Source: Sulfurospirillum sp. UBA6790
Lineage (GTDB): Bacteria > Campylobacterota > Campylobacteria > Campylobacterales > Sulfurospirillaceae
Assembly: GCA_002452855.1 (NCBI GenBank)
Contig: DKFS01000042.1
Span: 526-12,546 of the forward strand
Length of the DNA: 12,021 nt
Reading direction: 5' to 3'
This document shows positions 1-5,728 of the stretch, piece after piece. The notes under the pieces were generated by a model. The model was not told the DNA's origin and searched no databases. It worked only from the letters and a program-made list of their open reading frames with translations. Numbering within the stretch: the stretch's first letter is position 1; every line of letters begins with the position of its first letter. The translations under genes were made by a program, and so were the position numbers.

Positions 1-221
1 CGGTAAACATAGCGTTTATTAAAGCGTCCAATATAAAAATAGACTTGATCCCCTGCAAATCCACCAAGTCCAGCCACAAAAATGGAAATAAATATATTCA
101 TATCTCCCGTATGCGAGAAAAGACCAGCCATAATCAGACCACTTTCTCCCTCTAACATACTCCAGATAAAAAGAATAACGTATCCAAACTCTTTCATCCA
201 TTCAATTAGTTGGGCTTCCAT
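1..221 (-). CDS. DedA-family (VTT domain) inner-membrane protein, N-terminal part
   Basis: This is the N-terminal 73 codons of a gene that continues beyond the left edge of the window. The protein starts MEAQLIEWMK, has a hydrophobic stretch around residues 14–22, an acidic/glycine turn LEGESG (23–28), and then AGLGGFAGDQVYFYIGR (50–66). That last segment is the glycine/aspartate signature of DedA (SNARE-associated/VTT) membrane proteins. In the family, DedA proteins act in envelope homeostasis and some flip lipid carriers such as undecaprenyl phosphate; the specific substrate here cannot be told. The ATG lies 7 nt after the trpB stop, with an AGG at 228–230 spaced 6 nt from the start, so it should be the last or a late gene of the rpiB–apt–trpB unit. 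From memory, a dedA gene neighbours apt in H. pylori and C. jejuni too. Another long open frame over the same bases (19–201) is a shadow. Confidence 0.82.
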   Translation of the reverse strand, partial: MEAQLIEWMKEFGYVILFIWSMLEGESGLIMAGLFSHTGDMNIFISIFVAGLGGFAGDQVYFYIGRFNKRYVY

Positions 222-228
222 AGGGTAC

Positions 229-1434
229 CTACTTTATATCAAGAATGGATTTAGCTTGAACCATATCTTTATCGCCGCGACCGGATAGATTGACTATGAT
301 AACCTTGTTTTTGATCTCTTCTTTTGGAATTTTTTTAAGATAAGCAACCGCATGAGCACTTTCAAAAGCAGGGATAATGCCTTCTTTACGACTCAACCAT
401 ACAAAAGCATCTAATGCCTCTTGGTCAGTAATATTGTCATAAATCGCAGCACCCAACTCTTTTAAATGAGCATGTTCTGGTCCAATGCCGGGGTAATCTA
501 ATCCGGCAGAAATAGAGTGTGCTTCTAAAATTTGTCCATCATCATCTTGAAGTAAATAGCTCATTTGTCCATGTAAAACACCCGGACTTCCTTTGGCAAG
601 ACTGCACCCATGTTTATCGGTATCAATGCCCAGACCACCGGCTTCAATGCCCACGCACGTGACCCCTTCTTCTCCTAGGAATTGACTAAAAATACCCATG
701 GCATTACTGCCGCCGCCAATGCATGCTACGACCATATCAGGCAGTTTTTTTTCTCTGACCAAAATTTGCGCTTTGGCTTCGTAACCAATGATGGCTTGAA
801 AATCACGTACCATCATCGGGTAAGGGTGAGGACCTGCCACGGTTCCTATGATGTAAAAAGTGTCTCGTGCATGCGTTACCCAATAGCGAATAGCCTCATT
901 CATGGCATCTTTTAATGTTTTACTACCACTTTTAACGCTGTGGACTTTTGCGCCCAAAAGTTTCATGCGAAATACGTTGAGTTCTTGTCTTTCAACATCT
1001 TTCTCGCCCATAAAAACTTCACATTCAAGTCCTAAAAGTGCTGCGACAGTTGCTGTTGCAACACCATGTTGTCCAGCGCCCGTTTCAGCAATCACACGTT
1101 TCTTACCCATTTTTTTAGCGATTAAGCCTTGGGCAATGGTGTTATTGATTTTATGAGCACCGGTATGGTTTAAGTCTTCACGTTTGAGATAAACTTTAGC
1201 CCCTAATTCATGTGAGATGTTTTTTGCAAAATACAACGATGATGGGCGACCTACATACTCATTTAAGTAGTGATTGACCTCTGTCCAAAAATTTTCATTA
1301 AAACGCAGTGTTTGGTACTCTTTTTCCAATTCTAAAAGAATTGGCATAAGGGTTTCAGGGACATAGCGTCCGCCAAAAATTCCAAAGTGTCCGTTGGTAT
1401 CAGGGTCAAATTTTGAAGCTCTAGGAATATACAT
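229..1434 (-). CDS. trpB: Tryptophan synthase beta chain (TrpB1 type)
   Basis: The PLP enzyme condenses indole with L-serine to give tryptophan, the last step of tryptophan synthesis, normally in an alpha2-beta2 complex with TrpA in the cytoplasm. The 401-residue product is full length. It shows HTGAHK with the PLP lysine at K95, ETGAGQHG with the catalytic glutamate E117, the phosphate-binding GGGSNA at 240–245, [11 protein letters not shown] at 311–321, and the C-terminal NLSGRGDKD at 382–390. These are TrpB1 (TrpA-partnered) features rather than those of the longer TrpB2 class. The ATG overlaps the apt stop by one base (TAATG) and has an AGAGG at 1442–1446 spaced 7 nt, so translation is probably coupled to apt. 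The odd point is context: no trpA or other trp gene is in the window, and trpB sits between apt and dedA, which are usually neighbours. It could be the only trpB of the genome or a second copy. Confidence 0.97.
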   Translation of the reverse strand: MYIPRASKFDPDTNGHFGIFGGRYVPETLMPILLELEKEYQTLRFNENFWTEVNHYLNEYVGRPSSLYFAKNISHELGAKVYLKREDLNHTGAHKINNTIAQGLIAKKMGKKRVIAETGAGQHGVATATVAALLGLECEVFMGEKDVERQELNVFRMKLLGAKVHSVKSGSKTLKDAMNEAIRYWVTHARDTFYIIGTVAGPHPYPMMVRDFQAIIGYEAKAQILVREKKLPDMVVACIGGGSNAMGIFSQFLGEEGVTCVGIEAGGLGIDTDKHGCSLAKGSPGVLHGQMSYLLQDDDGQILEAHSISAGLDYPGIGPEHAHLKELGAAIYDNITDQEALDAFVWLSRKEGIIPAFESAHAVAYLKKIPKEEIKNKVIIVNLSGRGDKDMVQAKSILDIK

Positions 1435-1991
1435 TAAAACACCTCTAAAACAGAATAAACAGAAGTATTTTTCTTGATATCAAGGTCACCTTGCAAAAAT
1501 GTCAGGTTAATGACAAAACAGGCTTCAATACACTGTGCACCTGCTTTATTGATTAGTTTTACCGCCGCAGTCGCTGTGCCGCCTGTTGCTATAAGATCGT
1601 CAATTAAGAGTACTTTTGGTTTTGTGGTATTTGTTGCGGAGAATGCATCAATATGAATACAAACTTCATCGACACCGTATTCTAAAGAGTATTTTTCACT
1701 AATGGTTGTATAAGGGAGTTTGCCAGGTTTTCGAATAGGAACAAAACGCGTGCGAAGACGTGCCGCAAGTGCTGCGCCGAAAATAAATCCACGACTTTCA
1801 ATGCCTGCAATATAATCAATAGATGTCTCTTTATAACGTTCAACAAGATGGTCAAGTAGGAGATTGAAAGCTTTTTCATTATTGAGAAGAGTTGTAATAT
1901 CTTTAAATTTTATACCTGGTTTGGGGAAGTCTTCAATTTCTCGAATGGAATTAAGAAGATACTCTTTATCAGCTTCATTTAAAAGATTCAT
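1434..1991 (-). CDS. apt: Adenine phosphoribosyltransferase
   Basis: This cytoplasmic purine-salvage enzyme makes AMP from adenine and PRPP. The 185-residue protein has [12 protein letters not shown] near the N-terminus (22–33), ESRGF (65–69), the flexible-loop RKPGKLP (87–93) and the PRPP-binding motif [14 protein letters not shown] (127–140), all typical of Apt; length is normal for the family. I chose the ATG at 1991 over the in-frame TTG at 1994 because AAAGG (1998–2002) sits 6 nt from the ATG but only 3 nt from the TTG. The ATG overlaps the stop of the preceding 23-codon ORF (TGATG), and the ribosome-binding site lies inside that ORF. The stop overlaps the trpB start (TAATG). Gene order with the coiled-coil protein and rpiB upstream agrees with the H. 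pylori apt region as I remember it. Confidence 0.96.
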   Translation of the reverse strand: MNLLNEADKEYLLNSIREIEDFPKPGIKFKDITTLLNNEKAFNLLLDHLVERYKETSIDYIAGIESRGFIFGAALAARLRTRFVPIRKPGKLPYTTISEKYSLEYGVDEVCIHIDAFSATNTTKPKVLLIDDLIATGGTATAAVKLINKAGAQCIEACFVINLTFLQGDLDIKKNTSVYSVLEVF

Positions 1992-2062
1992 CAATAGCCT
2001 TTATTTAGAAATTTTAATAGAAAAAAATGGAAAGAAAAAATCAAAGCCAATGAAAATGCCAT
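1991..2062 (-). CDS. Candidate 23-residue hydrophobic microprotein or coupling leader ORF
   Basis: A 24-codon frame fills the whole gap between the coiled-coil gene and apt. Its ATG overlaps the upstream stop (TAATG at 2060–2064) and its TGA overlaps the apt start (TGATG at 1989–1993). The peptide starts [10 protein letters not shown] and ends FLNKGY; about two thirds of its residues are hydrophobic with several phenylalanines, and the last residues are basic/polar, like a single short membrane helix. No ribosome-binding site of its own is evident, so it would rely on ribosomes finishing the gene upstream. It may be a real microprotein, or only a translated linker that delivers ribosomes to apt. 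T-rich DNA can yield Phe/Leu frames by chance, so the call rests mainly on the two exact junctions. No family is recognised. Confidence 0.42.
   Translation of the reverse strand: MAFSLALIFSFHFFLLKFLNKGY
1998..2002 (-). promoter_or_regulatory. Ribosome-binding site of apt, inside the 23-codon ORF
   Basis: AAAGG on the minus strand lies 6 nt from the ATG at 1991 and decides that start over the TTG at 1994. Because it lies in the last codons of the small ORF, ribosomes translating that ORF would open or occlude it. Confidence 0.65.
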
Positions 2063-2394
2063 TATAAAAGTGCCTCGATCTTTCCTTCAAGTTCTTTGAT
2101 GTGTTGGCGGAGTTTATCGCCTTCCATACGGTATTGGCTGTTTCGTGTACGTAATGACTTGAGGTCATTTTTGACTTTTTTGAGTTCATCGCTTAAAATA
2201 TCGATATTGCCCAAAGAGCGTTGTAATTGAACTTGATACTTGCGAATAACCACTTCAGCATCATTAAGCGTTTGTTTGACAACAATATTACTACGCTTCT
2301 CTTTACGGAGCAATGTTTTAAAATAAAACACCATAATCAATAAATAAAGACATGCGGAAAAAAGTACCGTTGTTATGACCCATTCAAGTACCAT
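2062..2394 (-). CDS. Conserved hypothetical protein: membrane anchor plus coiled coil
   Basis: This 110-residue protein has no recognised enzymatic motif. Residues 5–25 form one hydrophobic segment (a likely uncleaved N-terminal membrane anchor) followed by a basic patch KTLLRKEKR (26–34), which suggests the rest is cytoplasmic. From about residue 40 to the end the sequence is highly charged and helical. Hydrophobic residues fall on a 3-4 heptad spacing (67, 71, 74, 78, 81, then 95, 99, 102, 106, 109), so a coiled coil is expected, with polar residues at 85, 88 and 92 as a break. The ATG follows the rpiB stop by one base (TAACATG), implying coupled translation. Its stop overlaps the 23-codon ORF. 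A protein of unknown function sits at the same place between apt and rpiB in H. pylori (HP0573, from memory), so it is probably a lineage-conserved gene. Confidence 0.88.
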   Translation of the reverse strand: MVLEWVITTVLFSACLYLLIMVFYFKTLLRKEKRSNIVVKQTLNDAEVVIRKYQVQLQRSLGNIDILSDELKKVKNDLKSLRTRNSQYRMEGDKLRQHIKELEGKIEALL

Positions 2395-2395
2395 G

Positions 2396-2824
2396 TTATA
2401 ACTCTATTTTTTCAACACGCAGGGCATGTCTGCCACCCTCAAATGAGGTTTTACACCATGCGTCTATCATAGACTCAATGACGCCAAGTCCAACGATTCG
2501 CTGACCAAAACACAAGACATTTGCATCGTTATGTGCGCGTGCCATTTGTGCCGTGTAGGCATCATGGCAAAGTGCTGCGCGAATTCCTATGTGCTTATTA
2601 GCCGCTAAACTCATGCCGATTCCAGAACCGCAGATTAAAATACCTTGTGTGTGAGGGTTATTGATGACTTCAGTGCAAAGTGCGTGAGCATAATCAGGAT
2701 AATCCACACGTGCATCGCTTTGGGGTCCCAAATCAACGACTTCATGTCCAAGGTTTTTCAGCATAGCAATGACATCAGGTTTGATGGCTATACCTGCATG
2801 ATCGGTTGCAATAAAAAACTTCAA
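2396..2824 (-). CDS. rpiB: Ribose-5-phosphate isomerase B
   Basis: The enzyme interconverts ribose 5-phosphate and ribulose 5-phosphate in the non-oxidative pentose phosphate pathway. The 142-residue product is of family length and shows ATDHAG at 6–11 (D8, H9), the active-site loop CGSGIGMSLAANK starting at C65 (the base cysteine of the RpiB class), and RAHNDANVL (96–104) with the conserved histidine H98. The start is TTG at 2824: AAAGGA lies 5 nt upstream, an in-frame TAA occurs just before it, no ATG is available, and the protein then begins MKFFIATDHAG like other family members. It is the first gene after a good extended −10 promoter and appears to head the unit that continues through the coiled-coil protein, apt, trpB and dedA. 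Confidence 0.95.
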   Translation of the reverse strand: MKFFIATDHAGIAIKPDVIAMLKNLGHEVVDLGPQSDARVDYPDYAHALCTEVINNPHTQGILICGSGIGMSLAANKHIGIRAALCHDAYTAQMARAHNDANVLCFGQRIVGLGVIESMIDAWCKTSFEGGRHALRVEKIEL

Positions 2825-2829
2825 GAATG

Positions 2830-2835
2830 TCCTTT
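2830..2835 (-). promoter_or_regulatory. Ribosome-binding site fixing the rpiB TTG start
   Basis: AAAGGA on the minus strand ends 5 nt before the TTG at 2824. This near-ideal spacing supports the non-ATG start. Confidence 0.7.
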
Positions 2836-2853
2836 AGTAACGTAATAGAGTTG

Positions 2854-2862
2854 ATTATAGCA
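2854..2862 (-). promoter_or_regulatory. Extended −10 promoter for the rpiB–apt–trpB unit
   Basis: The minus strand reads TGCTATAAT, a perfect TATAAT preceded by TGn. Upstream is T/A-rich sequence without a clear TTGACA, as is usual for housekeeping promoters in Campylobacterota, where the −35 box is weak. The expected start of transcription is near 2847, leaving a leader of roughly 23 nt before the rpiB start. It lies just downstream of a hairpin that probably ends the folD–lepB–M50 unit. Confidence 0.65.
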
Positions 2863-2880
2863 CAAGGATTATTAAAACTG

Positions 2881-2914
2881 ACCTTACGGCAGCGCTGTTT
2901 CGTGCACGTAAGGT
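2881..2914 (-). terminator. Hairpin after the M50 peptidase gene, probable terminator
   Basis: ACCTTACG (2881–2888) pairs exactly with CGTAAGGT (2907–2914). Pairing can continue with GCA/TGC after one bulged base, giving an imperfect stem of up to 11 bp. Read on the minus strand it begins 14 nt after the M50 stop and is followed by CAGTTTTAATAAT, a modest T-rich stretch. This fits a rho-independent terminator of the folD–lepB–M50 unit, though the T tract is weak and offset by 3 nt, so attenuation or an operator role for the adjacent promoter is also possible. Confidence 0.45.
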
Positions 2915-2928
2915 TTGAATGTGAAGAT

Positions 2929-3582
2929 TTAGTAGAGGAGGCTGATAATGTAGCGAATCGGTAAGAAAACGTAGTGTGACAATGGTGTTGCAATAAAAAT
3001 AATCAAAATAATCATGCCATAGCGCTCTGCCGATTCGTATAAGCGTACGATGGTTGTCCATCGAAAGATAATAGCAAGATACGTTAGGGCATGTGAGCCA
3101 TCTAGCGGTGGAATAGGGTAAAGATTAAAGACACCCAAGACAACATTGTAGATAAGTGATTGAATCAAAAAAAAGATAATAAAGACTTCGATAAAGCTAT
3201 TGGCTTCACGAAGATCCGGTAAAAAGCTTAAGAGGATAGCACAAATAAGAGCAAGCGTAAAATTGTAAGCAATCCCTGCCAGTGAGACATGAATAGCGGC
3301 TTTATAACCGCCGTTTCGAATCACGGTTGGAATATAAATAGGCACAGGTTTCGCCCAACCAAACATAAAAGGAGCGCCGCTAAAAAAAAGCACGGCAGGA
3401 ACAACAATTGTTCCTACTACATCAACATGCACTAAAGGATTAATGCTCAGACGTCCTTGGTGTTTTGCGGTGTCATCGCCGTAACGATATGCCACATAAC
3501 CATGCATAATTTCATGCCCAATAATAGCAATCATCAATGCTAAAATAGTAGCAGTGATTTGGATGATATGAACAGCGTCCAT
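2929..3582 (-). CDS. Site-2-protease-like M50 family zinc metallopeptidase
   Basis: This 217-residue multi-pass membrane protein belongs to the M50 family of intramembrane zinc proteases. The zinc motif HEIMH (23–27) lies in the first membrane segment. It is followed by GRLSINPLVHVD (43–54) and FGWAKPVPI (74–82), which mark the M50B FpsA-like subgroup. The third zinc-ligand motif NLYPIPPLDG (153–162, D161) lies in a later membrane segment. There is no PDZ domain, so it is a minimal site-2 protease; the substrate is unknown. Its ATG overlaps the lepB stop by one base (TAATG). H. pylori and C. jejuni carry similar proteins (HP0575, Cj1068 by memory). It shares a unit with signal peptidase I, so both proteins act on membrane or exported proteins, but a functional link is inference. 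Confidence 0.93.
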   Translation of the reverse strand: MDAVHIIQITATILALMIAIIGHEIMHGYVAYRYGDDTAKHQGRLSINPLVHVDVVGTIVVPAVLFFSGAPFMFGWAKPVPIYIPTVIRNGGYKAAIHVSLAGIAYNFTLALICAILLSFLPDLREANSFIEVFIIFFLIQSLIYNVVLGVFNLYPIPPLDGSHALTYLAIIFRWTTIVRLYESAERYGMIILIIFIATPLSHYVFLPIRYIISLLY

Positions 3583-4409
3583 TAGAAAAAGCTCTGATCG
3601 TATTGCATAGAATCAACAAAACGTCCGATGCGATTCCATCTGATTTTATAATCATCATCCCATGAAAAATAGATAAACCAAGGTTTTCCGACGATGAGAC
3701 TATACGGTACGCTTCCCCAAAAACGACTATCATTGGAGTGGTCGCGATTGTCGCCCATCATAAAGTAATGGTCTTTTTCGACTTTCGTATAAAAAGCGTT
3801 GAAACTGTACCCAGAAATTTTAGGTAGTTCTTCTACTAAGGCTGGTTTCATAGCCAATTGATTGGCGGAGAGATGCAAGACCATTTGCTGAAAAAGGTCA
3901 ATAGCATTGTCATACTGAATACCATGAAATTTTTCCATATAAGGGTTATTGACCCATAATTTTCCTGCAATTGTTTTAATTTTTTCCGTAGGGTAGTTTG
4001 CTTTGATATAGTCATCCCCTTCTGCAAAGTGGATATAGAGGTTTTTTTCTTGAAATAAAATTTCATCGCCTTCTGTGGCAACACAACGTTTGACATAATG
4101 GACTTTAATGTCATTGGGGTAACGAAAAACAACGATATCACCTCGTTTTGGACCTTCTGCAGACATTAAATGTCCGTTGCCTTTAAAATCGGGCAAGACT
4201 GGAATTTCAAGCCAAGGGAGGTGAGGTGTTGGAATACCGTAGGAAAATTTTTTGACAAAAAGATGATCGCCAATGAGTAAGGTTCGCTTCATTGAACCAC
4301 TAGGAATCACAAAAGCTTGAGCCACAAAAAAAATGACGAATAAAACGATAATAATCGTTCCTGTCCAACTGTTGGAAAAATGGTAAAAGCGGTTAAGTGT
4401 ATTTTTCAT
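3582..4409 (-). CDS. lepB: Signal peptidase I
   Basis: This membrane-anchored serine protease removes signal peptides from exported proteins on the periplasmic face of the inner membrane. Using the ATG at 4409 (275 residues), one N-terminal membrane segment (about 17–33) leads into the catalytic-serine box IPSGSM (S39), followed by LLIGDHLFVKKF. The catalytic-lysine box HYVKRCVATEGD has the lysine at K107, and the C-terminal GDNRDHSNDSRFWG is the conserved box E. I preferred 4409 to the in-frame ATG at 4421 because GAGGA (4415–4419) is spaced 5 nt from 4409, while the upstream ATG has only a crowded AAGG. The distance to the folD stop is 17 nt. The order folD–lepB matches C. jejuni Cj0855–Cj0856 and H. 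pylori HP0577–HP0576 as I remember them. Confidence 0.95.
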   Translation of the reverse strand: MKNTLNRFYHFSNSWTGTIIIVLFVIFFVAQAFVIPSGSMKRTLLIGDHLFVKKFSYGIPTPHLPWLEIPVLPDFKGNGHLMSAEGPKRGDIVVFRYPNDIKVHYVKRCVATEGDEILFQEKNLYIHFAEGDDYIKANYPTEKIKTIAGKLWVNNPYMEKFHGIQYDNAIDLFQQMVLHLSANQLAMKPALVEELPKISGYSFNAFYTKVEKDHYFMMGDNRDHSNDSRFWGSVPYSLIVGKPWFIYFSWDDDYKIRWNRIGRFVDSMQYDQSFF

Positions 4410-4414
4410 TCTAA

Positions 4415-4419
4415 TCCTC
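4415..4419 (-). promoter_or_regulatory. Ribosome-binding site deciding the lepB start
   Basis: GAGGA on the minus strand is spaced 5 nt from the ATG at 4409. It favours this start over the ATG at 4421, which would itself overlap the GAGGA. Confidence 0.6.
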
Positions 4420-4426
4420 ATATACC

Positions 4427-5266
4427 TTAGCGATTTTGAGCCGCTTTGATGGTGTTTTCAAGTAGCATAGCAATCGTCATAGGACCAACGCCTCCGGGAA
4501 CGGGTGTGATGTAACTGCATTTGGGTGCAACATTGTCATAATCCACATCGCCAACAATGCGCCCCTCTTCGGTTTTATTGATACCAATGTCAATGACAAT
4601 AGCACCTTCTTTAATCATATCAGCCGTAATAAGATTTTGTTTGCCAACTCCTACGATAACAAGGTCAGCTTTTTGTGTATGCGCTTTTAAGTCTTTGGTG
4701 AAAATGTGGCAAATATCAACCGTTGCTCCTGCATTTAAGAGAAGATTCATCATCGGTTTTCCCACAATATTACTTGCACCCACCACACAAGCATCTAATC
4801 CTTTTGGGTCAATAGCATAGGCTTGAAGAAGGCGCATAACGCCTAATGGCGTACAGGGAACAAAACTCTCAAGTCCTGCGACTAAACGTCCCACATTAAA
4901 AGGATGAAAACCATCAACATCTTTTTTAGGGTCGATTGCCTCAATAATTTTTGTGGTATCGATGTGTTTAGGAAGTGGAAGTTGGACTAAAACTCCATCA
5001 ATATTGGGATTGTTGTTAATCATAGCAATCGTTTCTAAAATTTTTTCTTGTGAAATAGAAGAGGGCATTTTATGAATAATGGAGTAAATTCCCGTCATAT
5101 CACACGCTTTTTCTTTCATCTTAACGTAAGTTTGACTCGCCGCATCGTCACCGACTAAAATAACCGCAAGACCGGGTGTAATTCCTTTTTCATTGAGGGC
5201 ATCACTTTCTTTTTTGAGTTCAATTTTGATTTGATTTGAGAGTGCTTTTCCATCGAGGATTTGCAT
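4427..5266 (-). CDS. folD: Bifunctional methylenetetrahydrofolate dehydrogenase / methenyltetrahydrofolate cyclohydrolase
   Basis: FolD interconverts 5,10-methylene-, 5,10-methenyl- and 10-formyl-tetrahydrofolate in the cytoplasm, supplying one-carbon units for purines and formyl-Met. The 279-residue protein shows SQTYVKMKEK with Y47 and the catalytic lysine K51, VQLPLP with Q95, KDVDGFHPFNVGRL with D118, PCTPLGVM (137–144), the dinucleotide-binding turn GASNIVGKP (163–171) and the C-terminal PGGVGPMT (257–264). In the enterobacterial protein the turn begins GRS; the arginine that touches the NADP 2'-phosphate is alanine here, which I believe is common in Campylobacterota. I chose ATG 5266 over TTG 5269 because AAGGA then stands 7 nt away. 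It heads the folD–lepB–M50 unit, with a candidate extended −10 at 5295–5303. Confidence 0.96.
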   Translation of the reverse strand: MQILDGKALSNQIKIELKKESDALNEKGITPGLAVILVGDDAASQTYVKMKEKACDMTGIYSIIHKMPSSISQEKILETIAMINNNPNIDGVLVQLPLPKHIDTTKIIEAIDPKKDVDGFHPFNVGRLVAGLESFVPCTPLGVMRLLQAYAIDPKGLDACVVGASNIVGKPMMNLLLNAGATVDICHIFTKDLKAHTQKADLVIVGVGKQNLITADMIKEGAIVIDIGINKTEEGRIVGDVDYDNVAPKCSYITPVPGGVGPMTIAMLLENTIKAAQNR

Positions 5267-5290
5267 CAAAACATCCTTTTAGTTCATTTT

Positions 5291-5303
5291 TGGTACTATA
5301 TCA
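5291..5303. promoter_or_regulatory. Overlapping divergent extended −10 elements (folD versus cytochrome c)
   Basis: The near-symmetric TGGTACTATATCA serves both directions. On the minus strand it reads TGATATAGT (TGn plus TATAGT, 5/6 to consensus), placed to start transcription near 5288, about 22 nt before folD. On the plus strand it reads TGGTACTAT (TGn plus a weaker TACTAT), placed to start near 5306, about 32 nt before the cytochrome gene. An alternative plus-strand −10 is TATTAA at 5311–5316. No clear −35 is seen on either side. The minus-strand element is the better supported of the two. Confidence 0.45.
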
Positions 5304-5337
5304 AACTTACTATTAAAGAGAGGATAAAGCGTTTTTG

Positions 5338-5682
5338 ATGAGACGTCTGCTAATAGGGTGTGTTGTAGCAAGTTTAATGGCTGTACAAGCATTGAGTGAG
5401 GATTTTATTACGAAAATGGAGTATGCAAAAATGCTCTATTCTAACCCTCGAGGAATAGGCTGTAATAAGTGCCATGGCGAAAAAGGCGAAGGTTTAGTGA
5501 TCGCTCAGTATATTCAAAAAAATAAGCATGTTTCACTCACGGCACCCAACATTACCAATGTATCTAAGGAGCGTTTTTTTCAAGCTCTTACCTCCCAACA
5601 TAGAGTTATGCCAACCTACTTTTTAACATGGCAAGAGATTGATAGTTTGTATTATTATGTTTCAAGTGAAGTAAAAAAGTAG
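5338..5682 (+). CDS. Small periplasmic c-type cytochrome, single haem
   Basis: The 114-residue protein starts with a Sec signal peptide (MRRLLIGCVVASLMAVQALS, likely cut after residue 20). It carries one haem-c site CNKCH (C42, C45, H46) in the context RGIGCNKCHGEKGEG. A methionine in HRVMPT (M91) is the likely distal ligand. This is a class I cytochrome c fold of about 95 mature residues, acting as a periplasmic electron carrier; its partners cannot be read from sequence. C. jejuni has a small cytochrome c at the same place next to hemL (Cj0854c, from memory). An in-frame TTG at 5335 precedes the ATG; AGAGAGGA (5317–5324) is spaced 13 nt from the ATG and 10 nt from the TTG, so the start is uncertain by one codon. 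It is the first gene of the plus-strand unit, 46 nt before hemL. Confidence 0.9.
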   Translation: MRRLLIGCVVASLMAVQALSEDFITKMEYAKMLYSNPRGIGCNKCHGEKGEGLVIAQYIQKNKHVSLTAPNITNVSKERFFQALTSQHRVMPTYFLTWQEIDSLYYYVSSEVKK

Positions 5683-5715
5683 CTTGTTTTGAGTAAAATT
5701 TTAAAAAATAATTTC

Positions 5716-5720
5716 GAGGA
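5716..5720 (+). promoter_or_regulatory. Ribosome-binding site of hemL
   Basis: GAGGA is spaced 8 nt from the ATG at 5729. A closer out-of-frame ATG at 5722 is only 1 nt from this site and would give a 9-codon peptide. Confidence 0.55.
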
Positions 5721-5728
5721 AATGGAAG

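Noticed and set aside
19..201. Open frame of 60 codons on the minus strand at the left edge
   Set aside because: The overlapping frame starting at 221 gives a DedA-family signature and runs off the window, so this one is its shadow.
1682..1879. Minus-strand open frame inside apt, and similar long frames opposite folD, hemL, mqnC and recG
   Set aside because: Each lies within a gene having full family motifs in another frame and none shows recognisable protein features or a ribosome-binding site.
5684..5712. Possible hemL promoter TTGTTT – 17 bp – AATAAT
   Set aside because: Transcription would begin at or inside the hemL ribosome-binding site and the −35 match is only three bases; AT-rich spacer produces such matches easily.
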